From Alphaproteobacteria bacterium (lineage in GTDB: Bacteria; Pseudomonadota; Alphaproteobacteria; Micavibrionales; UBA2020): 64,000 nt of DNA. The stretch spans positions 706,230-770,229 of the forward strand of contig JAICWS010000002.1 in the NCBI GenBank assembly GCA_025934695.1, given 5' to 3'. Positions 45,330 through 53,143 of the stretch are shown here, piece by piece. The position numbers and the translations under genes are program-made. Positions within the stretch are counted from its first letter, which is position 1; each line of letters begins with the position of its first letter. The notes beneath the pieces were generated by a model. It made no database searches, was not told where the DNA came from, and saw nothing but the letters and a program-made list of their open reading frames with translations.

Positions 45330-45975
45330 CGCGCGCTTTGTTTGCCGGTGCGGGCGCCGCGGGCGTCTTTTGTTCATCCAGCCACTTCGCAAAAATCGCG
45401 GCGACGGATTTGTCTTCGGAGGCCTTGAAGAACCGCTTTCTTTCTTCGCCGCCCAGTTCGTTAAGCGTTTTGTCGCTGCCGTCCGGAATGTAAATCTTCC
45501 ACAGGTCCGATTTCGCATCGCTTCTCAACGGAAGGCCGTCGGGTTCTTTCGCCAGTCGGCCTTTGGTTTCGCTGGTAAAGACATGTTCGACGCCCGCATC
45601 GTCGATATAGACAAGCGCGCTGAAGAACCTGCAGGCCCGGTTGGTCTCGCCGTCTATGAGCCGGAGATATCCGTCGACGCCGATCTTGTCGACGACATAC
45701 TTATTGTAGGGTCCCGGAAAACCGCCCAAAGCATCGATATAAAACCCGGTGTCTTCCACCACAAGCGGCTTCTTTAGAATATCGTGCGCCTGCCGCGCCT
45801 TGGACAGCGCAACGTCTTCAATGCGGTCCAGCTGCGGCTCGATCAGCTCCAGGTTTTCATGATGGATGTCAAACCCCAGAGGCTCGAGGCAACGCCGGAA
45901 GCTGACGATCTTTCCAGGGTTGCCTGTGACAATGGTAATCTTCTTATCGTGTGTCACGATACATTGCCTCGGCAT
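45313..45975 (-). CDS. rdgB: RdgB/HAM1-type non-canonical purine NTP pyrophosphatase
   Basis: A 220-residue protein of the HAM1/RdgB family, which hydrolyses XTP/dITP to the monophosphate and keeps deaminated purines out of DNA. The N-terminus ITIVTGNPGKIVSFRRCL has the T-x-N-x-x-K signature. LVVEDTGFYIDALGGFPGPY holds the catalytic Asp, and FTSETKGRLAKEPDG follows. About 20 Pro/Ala-rich residues are added at the C-terminus. The frame runs upstream through the tRNA, so the start is ATG 45975 or GTG 45957 (GAGG upstream of the latter); 45975 is used. It diverges in sequence from the bacterial housekeeping RdgB, so a paralogue role is possible. Confidence 0.8.
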   Translation of the reverse strand: MPRQCIVTHDKKITIVTGNPGKIVSFRRCLEPLGFDIHHENLELIEPQLDRIEDVALSKARQAHDILKKPLVVEDTGFYIDALGGFPGPYNKYVVDKIGVDGYLRLIDGETNRACRFFSALVYIDDAGVEHVFTSETKGRLAKEPDGLPLRSDAKSDLWKIYIPDGSDKTLNELGGEERKRFFKASEDKSVAAIFAKWLDEQKTPAAPAPANKARVTPKG

Positions 45976-45989
45976 ATGGGGGAGAGAAA

Positions 45990-46064
45990 TGGTTGGGGTG
46001 CTAGGGATCGAACCTAGGAATGGCGGTACCAAAAACCGCTGCCTTACCGCTTGGCTACACCCCA
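45990..46064 (-). tRNA. tRNA-Gln (anticodon UUG)
   Basis: 75 nt including encoded CCA (45990-45992). Acceptor stem TGGGGTG/CACCCCA, D arm with GCCA...GGC, anticodon stem GCGGT/ACCGC closing the loop TTTTGGT with anticodon TTG, and T arm CTAGG-TTCGATC-CCTAG. All stems are complete. It lies 15 bases upstream of the rdgB-like start on the same strand. Confidence 0.95.
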
Positions 46065-46087
46065 GCGGTTTGTCATCGTGGACAACT

Positions 46088-46116
46088 GATATATATAAAT
46101 TTTCCTGATTCCGCAA
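46088..46116 (-). promoter_or_regulatory. Likely promoter of tRNA-Gln
   Basis: On the minus strand TTGCGG (46116-46111), 17 bases, TATATC (46093-46088), within a TATATATA tract about 24 bases before the tRNA 5' end. Confidence 0.5.
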
Positions 46117-46280
46117 CTGTCATCAGATATCCGGCTATTATTATGAAAATAATTTACGGAATAGTTTCTCCATCCCCTGTGATTGAATCAGAGAATCTGA
46201 TACGGTGCAGAAAGTATAAGGAAAATTTGTCCTAAACCCGGCCTTCCACCCTGAAGGTCGCGAAGTTTGTCAGGTTTCGC

Positions 46281-48092
46281 ATGGCTAACAAGTTCGGCAC
46301 AGCACGCATTTTGGGCGATCTTACGGCGCAAATCACCCCGCAGGAGAAGGTGAACCTTGAAATGCTGCGCGCGGTCGAAAGCCTCGGCCGCCGCCTGGAG
46401 CGCACCGAGAACGAGCGCGACCGGTTGGCCGCCCGCCTGGCGCAGATCGAGGCTGCGGGCTCCATCGACGAAAAAACCGGTAAGTTCTACCTGCCCGTAG
46501 TGATCGACCCCCACGTGCCGAAGGCTGCGCATGTCCCGCCGCGCTGGGCCGTTGGCGTGTCGCTGATGAGCAGCGCGCTTGCCATCCTCGCGCTCGGCAT
46601 TTCGCTTTACCGAACCCCCGAACCGCAGGTGCAGCTGACCCCGCAACAACTGGCGGCGCTGAACGCATTGGCGGGGCCCTTGCGCACCGTCGACGCCACT
46701 GGCAACGGCTGGAAAAAGATTGACGAGGTCGAGGGCGTCGAGGCCAAAACCGATATGGCCGACAATATGCCGCCCCAGCCCGAAGCGTCTAAACATGAAG
46801 ATGTAAAGGTCGCGGCACTACCGAGCCACAACTGGCATGAAGCCTTCGGCCCCACTCAGCCGCCAGCCGCTAAAGCCTCTGATGGCTGGCGCGTCGCGGC
46901 CGAACATACAGTTGCGCCGGAAATGCCGAAAGTGGCTGAAGCCGCGCCCGCAGACCAGGAGGTTGCCGAAGTTCCGGCGGTTGCTCCGGCCCCTGAAAAA
47001 CCGGCAGTCGCCGAAAAGGCGGTGCCTGCGCCCGAAGCGCCCGCACCAAAACTCGCCGCGGCAAAGAAAGAAGTGGCGCCGGAAGACCTGACCGCGCCGC
47101 CGGATGCGGATGAGACAGCGGAAGCACCGGCAGTCAAGAAGAACGCGGAAAAGAGCGAAGCGAAAGCGGAACAAAGCCCTGTGCCGTTCACCGCCGCGAA
47201 AGACGATGAAAGACCATCCGATGGCCTTGCCATCGGCCCCGATCCGGCGCTCTCGCCGCAGTTGGCCGCGCTCGAAAAGCGCGCCTTTTCGGGTTCGCCC
47301 GAAGCGCAGCACGATCTTGCAACCATTTACGCCGCCGGAAAATCCGTCGCGCAGGATTACAAGCGCGCCGCTTACTGGTTCTACAAGGCCGCCGACGGCG
47401 GCATCGCCAATGCCGACTACAACCTGGGCGTCATGTTCCAGGAAGGCATGGGCGTGCACAAGGACGTGAACAAGGCGCTCGGCTGGTACGAAAAAGCGGC
47501 GCAGCTTGGACATCCGGAAGCCATGTATAATCTTGGTATCGCCTATGTCGAAGGCGTCGGCACGGCGCGCAACATCGACCGCGGTGTTTCCTACTTCAAG
47601 AAAGCCGCCAACGCGGGCGTGGCGCAGGCGGCCTATAACCTCGGCGTGTTGTATGAAAGCAATTTCGTCGGCCCCATCAACCTCGCCAAAGCGCAGGAAT
47701 GGTACCAGGTCGCGGCCGACCAGGGCCATGCGCAGGCGAAGGACGCCGTAGCGCGCCTGCGCCAACAGATCGCCTCCGCCACCAAAACCGGCGAGCAGGG
47801 CGCCAAAGTCGCTTCGCAGGTCGAACCCGCAGCGGGATCCAAGGACGATGCGGAATACGGCGAAGGCGACGCCTCGCCCGTAGGCGATGATCATGCCGAT
47901 CCGCTGCTGCTCGCGCGTGTGCAGTCCGCCCTTATCGCGCACGGTGACCTGACGGGGTCGGCCTCGGGCGTCATGGACGAAAAGACCAGCGACGCCATCC
48001 ATGCCTGGCAGAAAAAGCTCGGGCTTCCCCCCACGGGCCAGCCGACGCTGCAGCTGCTCCAGGGCATCCGCGACGCGAACAGTTCGAAGTAA
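46281..48092 (+). CDS. Membrane-anchored Sel1-repeat protein with peptidoglycan-binding domain (PodJ-like)
   Basis: A 603-residue protein: an N-terminal cytoplasmic coiled-coil-like part (LRAVESLGRRLERTENERDRL), a membrane helix near 92-110, then a long Ala/Pro/Glu/Lys-rich linker (~150-310). Sel1 (TPR-like) repeats follow at about 320-500, e.g. ADYNLGVMFQEGMGVHKDVN and AMYNLGIAYVEGVGTARNID. A C-terminal peptidoglycan-binding-1 domain has VQSALIAHGDLTGSASGVMD and the AIHAWQKKLGLPPTG motif. This order resembles PodJ/ExoR-like envelope scaffolds that act in polar localisation or cell-envelope sensing. There is no ribosome site immediately upstream of the ATG. Confidence 0.8.
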   Translation: MANKFGTARILGDLTAQITPQEKVNLEMLRAVESLGRRLERTENERDRLAARLAQIEAAGSIDEKTGKFYLPVVIDPHVPKAAHVPPRWAVGVSLMSSALAILALGISLYRTPEPQVQLTPQQLAALNALAGPLRTVDATGNGWKKIDEVEGVEAKTDMADNMPPQPEASKHEDVKVAALPSHNWHEAFGPTQPPAAKASDGWRVAAEHTVAPEMPKVAEAAPADQEVAEVPAVAPAPEKPAVAEKAVPAPEAPAPKLAAAKKEVAPEDLTAPPDADETAEAPAVKKNAEKSEAKAEQSPVPFTAAKDDERPSDGLAIGPDPALSPQLAALEKRAFSGSPEAQHDLATIYAAGKSVAQDYKRAAYWFYKAADGGIANADYNLGVMFQEGMGVHKDVNKALGWYEKAAQLGHPEAMYNLGIAYVEGVGTARNIDRGVSYFKKAANAGVAQAAYNLGVLYESNFVGPINLAKAQEWYQVAADQGHAQAKDAVARLRQQIASATKTGEQGAKVASQVEPAAGSKDDAEYGEGDASPVGDDHADPLLLARVQSALIAHGDLTGSASGVMDEKTSDAIHAWQKKLGLPPTGQPTLQLLQGIRDANSSK

Positions 48093-48105
48093 CTCGCCTA
48101 AAGCG

Positions 48106-48972
48106 CTACTTCAGCAGCGTGGCGGGCGAGACCCACCAACGCGGATATTGCTGCTTGAGCTTGTTGACGGCGGCCATCGCCGATTCCGGATAGTCATAGA
48201 TGCCAAAGCAGGTCGCGCCGCTGCCCGAGAGGCGCGCGAAATGGCAATTGGGCGTCTCGCCTAAGGCATTCAGCACATCGCGGATCTGCGGGGTCACTTC
48301 CTGCGCCGCATCCAGAAGATCGTTGCGGTAGATTTTCAGGCTCGCGATCCATTCGCTGGCGGTCTTGCGCCGCCCGCTGAACTGGAGCGGCGGGCTGAAC
48401 TTCGCGCGGAAGCGGCGGAACACCTCGGGCGTGGGCGTCGGCACCATCGGGTTCGCGAGCACGAAGTGCAGCGGCGGCATTTCCTGCAGCAGCGTCGTCT
48501 TTTCGCCGATGCCCTCGGCCCAGACCGGCTTGCGGAGCAGGCAGGCGGGGACATCGGCGCCCAGTTTCTGCGCGATCTTCTGCAAACGGTGCTGCTCTTC
48601 GGGCAGGCCCCAGAGCTTGGCGAAGCCGGCCAGCGCGGTCGCCGCGTCGGACGATCCGCCCGCGATACCCGAGGCGACGGGCAGCTTTTTGTTCAACGTG
48701 ACGCGCCCGTGCGGCGCGGTTTTGTAATCCGCCGCCAGCAGCTGCGCCGCCTTGGTAATAAGATTATCCTGCGGGGACGGCATATCGCCCGCGAAGGGGC
48801 CGTCGACGTCGAGGAACAGGCTGTCGTGGCGCGAGAATTCCATCTCGTCGCCCACATCCACGAAGACCATCAGGCTCTGCAGCAGGTGATAGCCGTCCTC
48901 GCGCTTTCCCGTGATATGCAGGAACAGGTTGATCTTGGCCGGCGCCAGCAGCTTGAAGGTGTTCAGGGACAA
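48106..48972 (-). CDS. ispE: 4-diphosphocytidyl-2-C-methyl-D-erythritol kinase
   Basis: A 288-residue GHMP kinase of the MEP isoprenoid pathway, phosphorylating CDP-ME. The N-terminus LLAPAKINLFLHITGKREDG has the substrate-binding Lys, the ATP loop is PVASGIAGGSSDAATAL, and LSGSGATCFGIY is the third GHMP motif. No ATG lies in the upstream frame. TTG 48972 gives the usual family length; TTG 49044 is the alternative. It starts shortly after the stop of a small secreted-protein gene on the same strand (48999) and could share its transcript. Confidence 0.92.
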   Translation of the reverse strand: MSLNTFKLLAPAKINLFLHITGKREDGYHLLQSLMVFVDVGDEMEFSRHDSLFLDVDGPFAGDMPSPQDNLITKAAQLLAADYKTAPHGRVTLNKKLPVASGIAGGSSDAATALAGFAKLWGLPEEQHRLQKIAQKLGADVPACLLRKPVWAEGIGEKTTLLQEMPPLHFVLANPMVPTPTPEVFRRFRAKFSPPLQFSGRRKTASEWIASLKIYRNDLLDAAQEVTPQIRDVLNALGETPNCHFARLSGSGATCFGIYDYPESAMAAVNKLKQQYPRWWVSPATLLK

Positions 48973-48998
48973 GGGTGGTGCTTCTTGCGGAACGATCG

Positions 48999-49337
48999 TT
49001 ACTGAAGACCGTGCAAGTCTACAATGCAGTTGTCGCCGGTGCAATGCGCTTGCGGAAGCTGCATGCGCGGAACGCCGGTGTAATAGGGCGGCGCAAAAAC
49101 CCCGCAGGCGCCTTGGACGGTGTGCGCGCCGATGTTCAGGCTCGGGTCATTCGGACCCAGCACGCCCGCCATCCCGTAACGGTCGACCGCCATGATGCTG
49201 CCGCAGGGGGAATTGTTGATGACGAAACAGGCGCCGGGCGCAAGACAACTCGTGACGAGGCCATTGTCGGGCCGCTCGGCCCGCGCGGTCAGGGCAAAGG
49301 CGGCGGTTAAAATCGCCGTAAAAACAAGGCTGCGCAT
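48999..49337 (-). CDS. Small secreted protein with six cysteines
   Basis: A 112-residue protein with a signal peptide (MRSLVFTAILTAAFALTARA, cleavage after ARA) and six Cys in the mature ~92 residues (TSCLAPGACF, SPCGS, GACGVF, AHCTGDNC). Disulfides are likely, so it is periplasmic or secreted. GAGGTGAT precedes the ATG. A perfect EcfG-type promoter lies 43 bases upstream (49380-49405). No family is recognised. ispE follows 26 bases downstream. Confidence 0.72.
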   Translation of the reverse strand: MRSLVFTAILTAAFALTARAERPDNGLVTSCLAPGACFVINNSPCGSIMAVDRYGMAGVLGPNDPSLNIGAHTVQGACGVFAPPYYTGVPRMQLPQAHCTGDNCIVDLHGLQ

Positions 49338-49379
49338 GCGACATCACCTCGTCCGTTTCGAGAATTCCCCCATCTCAAA

Positions 49380-49405
49380 AACGGCCCTGACGCCGGATTG
49401 GTTCC
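49380..49405 (-). promoter_or_regulatory. Perfect EcfG-consensus promoter for the six-Cys secreted protein
   Basis: On the minus strand: GGAAC (49405-49401), 17 bases, CGTT (49383-49380). Predicted start about 49372, giving a ~35-base leader to ATG 49337. The element abuts the stop codon of the upstream gene. Confidence 0.6.
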
Positions 49406-50032
49406 CTATTGTTCGCAGCGGTCCTTGCCGGTGTGGCGGCTGTCGTCGACGGCTTCGTTCGGCACCTCGAGATCGCCGGTGCACTGGTGGTTTTCGCAGC
49501 GCAGATGCGTTACGTGCCGACGGTCGAAATTGAAGCAGGTGGTCAGCACGGCCTTGGCCTTGATCTCGGCTTCCATCCGCGGCGTGCTGTCCTTATTGAC
49601 GAAATGCTTGACGCAGCAATCGTCGGTCAGGATCAGGGCGCGGCATTCGTCGTCCGCGTCGCAATAGGAGGGATTCTCGAGCAGCTTCGCGTTTGCCGGT
49701 TTGGGCGCTTCGGGCTTGATCAGCTCCAGCGTGCAGCGATGCTGGACGCATTGCTCGCTTTTCACCCGCGGCAGGGTGAGTGAGGTATCGCAGGTCATTC
49801 GCTCCGAGAGGCGCTTGTACCAGAGATAAACTTGCCCGTAATACCGCGTATTGACCGCAACCGGCGCAGCACAGGCGGGACTGACGGCGAGGCATTCATC
49901 GTCTTTCTGGCACAGGGTGTAAGCGGGATTGGTCAGGTCCGGCCTGCCCGTCAGCGGCGCGTCGGCTGCGGCGGGAAGAGAAGCCGCGGCGAAAGCCAGG
50001 CAGAACAGCAAAGCAAACCGGAAAAGGGGCAT
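49406..50032 (-). CDS. Secreted Cys-rich protein of unknown function
   Basis: A 208-residue protein with a signal peptide (MPLFRFALLFCLAFAAASLP, cleavage near AAA-D). The mature part has two similar Cys-bearing halves: YTLCQKDDECLAV...TCDTS...EQCVQHRC and SYCDADDECRALI...DDCCVK...TTCFNF...RCENHQC. Both show the pattern C-x-x-D-D-E-C and a closing C-x3-C, so the protein likely arose by internal duplication. ATG 50032 has GGAG upstream. It is periplasmic or secreted; function unknown. A stand-alone EcfG promoter for the next gene begins just after its stop. Confidence 0.72.
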   Translation of the reverse strand: MPLFRFALLFCLAFAAASLPAAADAPLTGRPDLTNPAYTLCQKDDECLAVSPACAAPVAVNTRYYGQVYLWYKRLSERMTCDTSLTLPRVKSEQCVQHRCTLELIKPEAPKPANAKLLENPSYCDADDECRALILTDDCCVKHFVNKDSTPRMEAEIKAKAVLTTCFNFDRRHVTHLRCENHQCTGDLEVPNEAVDDSRHTGKDRCEQ

Positions 50033-50104
50033 GTCGACATCTCCGCCAGGAGAAAAGGCATCAGACAACGTACCCTTACGTTATAGCCGATTTACGCCGG
50101 ATTT

Positions 50105-51835
50105 TCAAAGATTGGTGTCTTTATGCGCGACCATCGCGGGCATCGGCTCCAGTCCGCCCTGCAGCTTGTGCTCCAGGCTGGCGCGGAACGACGCGTCCTT
50201 CGACAGCTCGTGCGCGCGGCGCCACTTGAAGCGCGCCTCGTTCTGGCGGCCGACCTGCCAATAGGCATCGCCCAGGTGGTCGAGCATCGTGGAGTCGTCG
50301 GGAATGATGCCGATGGCCTTTTCCATCCAGACCACCGCTTCTTTGTAGTTGCCGGTGCGATAGAGCGCCCAGCCGTATGAGTCGAGAATATAACCGTCAT
50401 CCGGGCGCTGTGCGACCGCGCGCTTGATGAAATCCAGCGCCTGGTCGAGGTGCACGCCCTTGTCCGCCCAGCTGTAGCCGATGAAGTTCAGGATCATCGG
50501 GTTGTCGGGCTGGAAGCGCAGGGCCGTCAGCAGGTCCTTCTCCGCCATCTGCCAGTTGTTGAGGCGTTCCAGCGCCATGCCGCGCGCGTACACGATCGGC
50601 CACTGGTCTTCGGTAATCTTGTCGGCCGAGGCAAGCGCCGCGTCATAGGCATTAAAGGCTTCCTGGTATTTGTCGTGGCGGCGATAGAGGTCGCCGAGGC
50701 TCACGAGGGCCTGGACATGAGTCTCTTTCATCTTCGACAATTCGGTCAGCAGCGCGACCGACTGGTCGAGGCGGTTTTCGGCCTCGTAGACTTCCGCCAC
50801 GCGCGTGCGCGACAGCCAGTAGAGCGGGCTATCCTTCGCGATGCTGTCGTAATCCTCGATCGCCTTGTCGTGCTGGTCGTTCAGGGCCGCGATATCGCCC
50901 ATCATCATCGCCGCGAAAGGCGATTTGGGCGACAGCAGCAGCACCATGCTGCCGTAGATCTGCGCGCTGTCATAAGCGCGGCGCTCGAACAACAGCGTGG
51001 CGAGGTCGAACAGCGCGACGCCCGCGCCGTCCGCGGCGCGCGTGATATTCGGCTTGGCGCCGGCGCCCTGGCTTTCCAGCGCGCCCGAGAAGGGGTTGAA
51101 GGCATAGAGCTTGCCGAGGCTGTCGTAGATCGTCTTGGCCGTGTCGGGCTGGCCCGAGCGCAGGTAGTAGTTGGCGACGATGATGGCGGTGTGCATCGTC
51201 AGCCCGTTTTCCATCGCGATCTTGTAGTGGACGCCGGCGGCTTTCATGTCGCCCGTCATTTCTTCCATCAGGCCCGCGTGCATATTATATGTCGGGTCGT
51301 TCGGGTCGGCGTCTTTTTGCAGCAGCTTCAGCGCCTCGTCCTTCTTGCCTTCGCCCGCCAGCGACCAGGCAGTCAGCAGCGGCTTGGTGTACTGGCCGAA
51401 GCCGTCGTCCGGGAGCTTGTTCACGAAATCGATGGCCCCTTTATAGTCGTTGCGCGACAAGGCATCGCAGGCGAGGTAAATATTCGCAAGCTCGGCCCCG
51501 TCCTTGTCGGAGGCGACTTCGTTCGCCAGTTCTTTCGCCTTGTCGTACTGCTGCGCGCCGAGCGTCAGCAAAAACGCGCGCTGGCGGAGCACGGTATTGT
51601 CCTTGTCGAAGGACATCACCTGGTTCATGAATTTCTGCGCGGAATCCCAGTCCTGCTGGCGCTGGGCGAAACGGCCGGCGAGATAGTTGCCGGACATCGT
51701 GTCGGTCGCGATCATGTTGGAGTAGTAGGTGCCTGCTGCCGCGGGCCGTGCTTCATCCGCATTTGCGCAGGCATTGAGGATGATGATGACCGCAGCGATG
51801 GCAACCAGAGAGCTGAAAAAACCGAGAACCTTCAC
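50105..51835 (-). CDS. TPR-repeat envelope protein
   Basis: A 576-residue protein with an N-terminal hydrophobic segment (VLGFFSSLVAIAAVIIIL) ending in NAC, a possible lipobox. A long series of tetratricopeptide repeats follows, e.g. SGNYLAGRFAQRQQDWDSAQ, QALVSLGDLYRRHDKYQEAF and GYILDSYGWALYRTGNYKEA. GTG 51835 has AAGGGA 9 nt upstream; ATG 51859, 8 codons earlier, has none. TPR proteins next to ispE and ETF-QO are a familiar alphaproteobacterial neighbourhood. Likely an inner/outer-membrane lipoprotein scaffold. Confidence 0.82.
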   Translation of the reverse strand: MKVLGFFSSLVAIAAVIIILNACANADEARPAAAGTYYSNMIATDTMSGNYLAGRFAQRQQDWDSAQKFMNQVMSFDKDNTVLRQRAFLLTLGAQQYDKAKELANEVASDKDGAELANIYLACDALSRNDYKGAIDFVNKLPDDGFGQYTKPLLTAWSLAGEGKKDEALKLLQKDADPNDPTYNMHAGLMEEMTGDMKAAGVHYKIAMENGLTMHTAIIVANYYLRSGQPDTAKTIYDSLGKLYAFNPFSGALESQGAGAKPNITRAADGAGVALFDLATLLFERRAYDSAQIYGSMVLLLSPKSPFAAMMMGDIAALNDQHDKAIEDYDSIAKDSPLYWLSRTRVAEVYEAENRLDQSVALLTELSKMKETHVQALVSLGDLYRRHDKYQEAFNAYDAALASADKITEDQWPIVYARGMALERLNNWQMAEKDLLTALRFQPDNPMILNFIGYSWADKGVHLDQALDFIKRAVAQRPDDGYILDSYGWALYRTGNYKEAVVWMEKAIGIIPDDSTMLDHLGDAYWQVGRQNEARFKWRRAHELSKDASFRASLEHKLQGGLEPMPAMVAHKDTNL

Positions 51836-51902
51836 GACGCGATTTCCCTTACATTTCATAATCTAATTGACACTCTCCCGACACCCTGGGTCTTTTCCCC
51901 TA

Positions 51903-51931
51903 ACTACACTTTGGCACACAGTGGTTAACAA
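51903..51931 (-). promoter_or_regulatory. Weak sigma-70-like promoter for the TPR gene
   Basis: On the minus strand TTGTTA (51931-51926), 17 bases, TGTAGT (51908-51903). Four of six bases match at each element. The TTGTTA overlaps a TGGTT/AACCA dyad (51922-51934). Confidence 0.3.
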
Positions 51932-52142
51932 CCAATGACCGGGCGGGATTTTTAGCGACTTAATTTTAAATGGAACTTTCGTGCGCGAATTCGTACTTAA
52001 GTTTCCTTTGGCAGAAATATTATTGCGAAAACCGGAACAACCTACCAACGTTATGGGAACGAATGTGCTTGTCTCTTGCATCGTACATAATCCTCGCGCA
52101 CCATCGCCAAACCCCTATTTATTAAGAATCAGGCGTGCCTTC

Positions 52143-53006
52143 ATGTTCCGCAAGCTCACCCAGATATTTAATTCAACCACCGAGCTGCAGCGGGCCGCGA
52201 TGGAATATGCAACGCTCCAGCTCACCTGGGGCGTCCTCAAGGACAAACTTCCGGACGGGGACGGGCATCCCGTCATTTTTTTACCCGGCTTCATGACCGG
52301 CGATGCTTTTACCGTTCCGTTGCGTAAATGCATCGAAGACAAGGGCTATACGACCTACGGCTGGGACCATGGCGTCAACATGGGCCTCGATGACGGCACC
52401 GCCGAACACCTGAAGAAATACCTGAAAGAGGTATTCGACGAAAACGGCGGAAAGAAAATCACGCTGGTCGGCCACAGCCTGGGCGGCGTCTTCGCGCGCG
52501 AGCTGGCGCGGGAATATCCCGAGATGGTCAGGGGCGTCATCACGATGGGCACCCCCTTTGGGATGATGGACGATCCCGCCGCCGCCACTTCCGAGCATTT
52601 AAGCCTGCTCTATGACTTTTTCAACCCCGGCAGCAAGCACCTCAAGTTCGAGGACATCGGCGAACGGTTCCTGACGCCGCCGCCGGTGCCGACGACATCG
52701 CTCTATTCCAAGGAAGACGGCATCGTCGACTGGAAAGGCGCGCTGAACCCTGCCGGCAAGGAAGTCGAAAACGTGGAAGTGCACGGCAGCCATCTCGGCA
52801 TGGCTTTCAACCCGATGACGATCGCCGCCATCCTCGACCGCCTCGCGCAGCCCGAAGGCGAGTGGAAGCCCTTCGATCGCAGCAAATACGCCTCCTTCGT
52901 CTTCCCCGCCAACGACACGCAAGGCCCGCTGCCCGACAATCCCAACTGGAAGGCCGACCCGAAGAAATCGAAGCCGATGTTCGGCGGAAAGAAGCCTAAA
53001 CCGTAA
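52143..53006 (+). CDS. Alpha/beta hydrolase (lipase/esterase-like)
   Basis: A 287-residue serine hydrolase. The oxyanion region VIFLPGFMTGD lies near residue 44; the nucleophile Ser112 is in LVGHSLGGVFAREL; a later SKEDGIVDW supplies the likely Asp and GSHLGMAFN the His. The order and spacing resemble small bacterial lipases/PGAP1-like esterases. A Pro/Lys-rich C-terminal tail ends the protein. The open frame extends to 51981 with no family content; ATG 52143 is taken as start with a weak upstream AGGCG. It ends next to a pair of palindromic elements. Confidence 0.8.
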   Translation: MFRKLTQIFNSTTELQRAAMEYATLQLTWGVLKDKLPDGDGHPVIFLPGFMTGDAFTVPLRKCIEDKGYTTYGWDHGVNMGLDDGTAEHLKKYLKEVFDENGGKKITLVGHSLGGVFARELAREYPEMVRGVITMGTPFGMMDDPAAATSEHLSLLYDFFNPGSKHLKFEDIGERFLTPPPVPTTSLYSKEDGIVDWKGALNPAGKEVENVEVHGSHLGMAFNPMTIAAILDRLAQPEGEWKPFDRSKYASFVFPANDTQGPLPDNPNWKADPKKSKPMFGGKKPKP

Positions 53007-53023
53007 GGCCAAAACAAGCTCGC

Positions 53024-53045
53024 AACCCCGGCGAAAGCCGGGGTC
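53024..53045 (+). repeat. REP-like palindromic element, copy A
   Basis: ACCCCGGC-GAAA-GCCGGGGT (53025-53044) is an 8-bp stem with a GAAA tetraloop. It forms a hairpin after the hydrolase gene. The reverse complement of copy B matches it at 20 of 22 bases. Confidence 0.7.
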
Positions 53046-53112
53046 TAAAATCTCTCAGCTTTACGATGCTTCATTGATAAAATGGCAGCCGCCATACGAG
53101 CTGATGGTCCTT

Positions 53113-53135
53113 GGATCCCGGCTCTCGCCGGGGTT
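53113..53135 (-). repeat. REP-like palindromic element, copy B (inverted)
   Basis: GGATCCCGGC-TCTC-GCCGGGGTT; read on the minus strand it is nearly identical to copy A. The two lie in inverted orientation 67 bases apart in the gap between convergent genes, as in bacterial BIMEs. Confidence 0.7.
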
Positions 53136-53143
53136 ACGGTGCT

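Noticed and set aside
45976..46116. N-terminal extension of the rdgB-like frame
   Set aside because: It would translate through a perfect tRNA-Gln gene.
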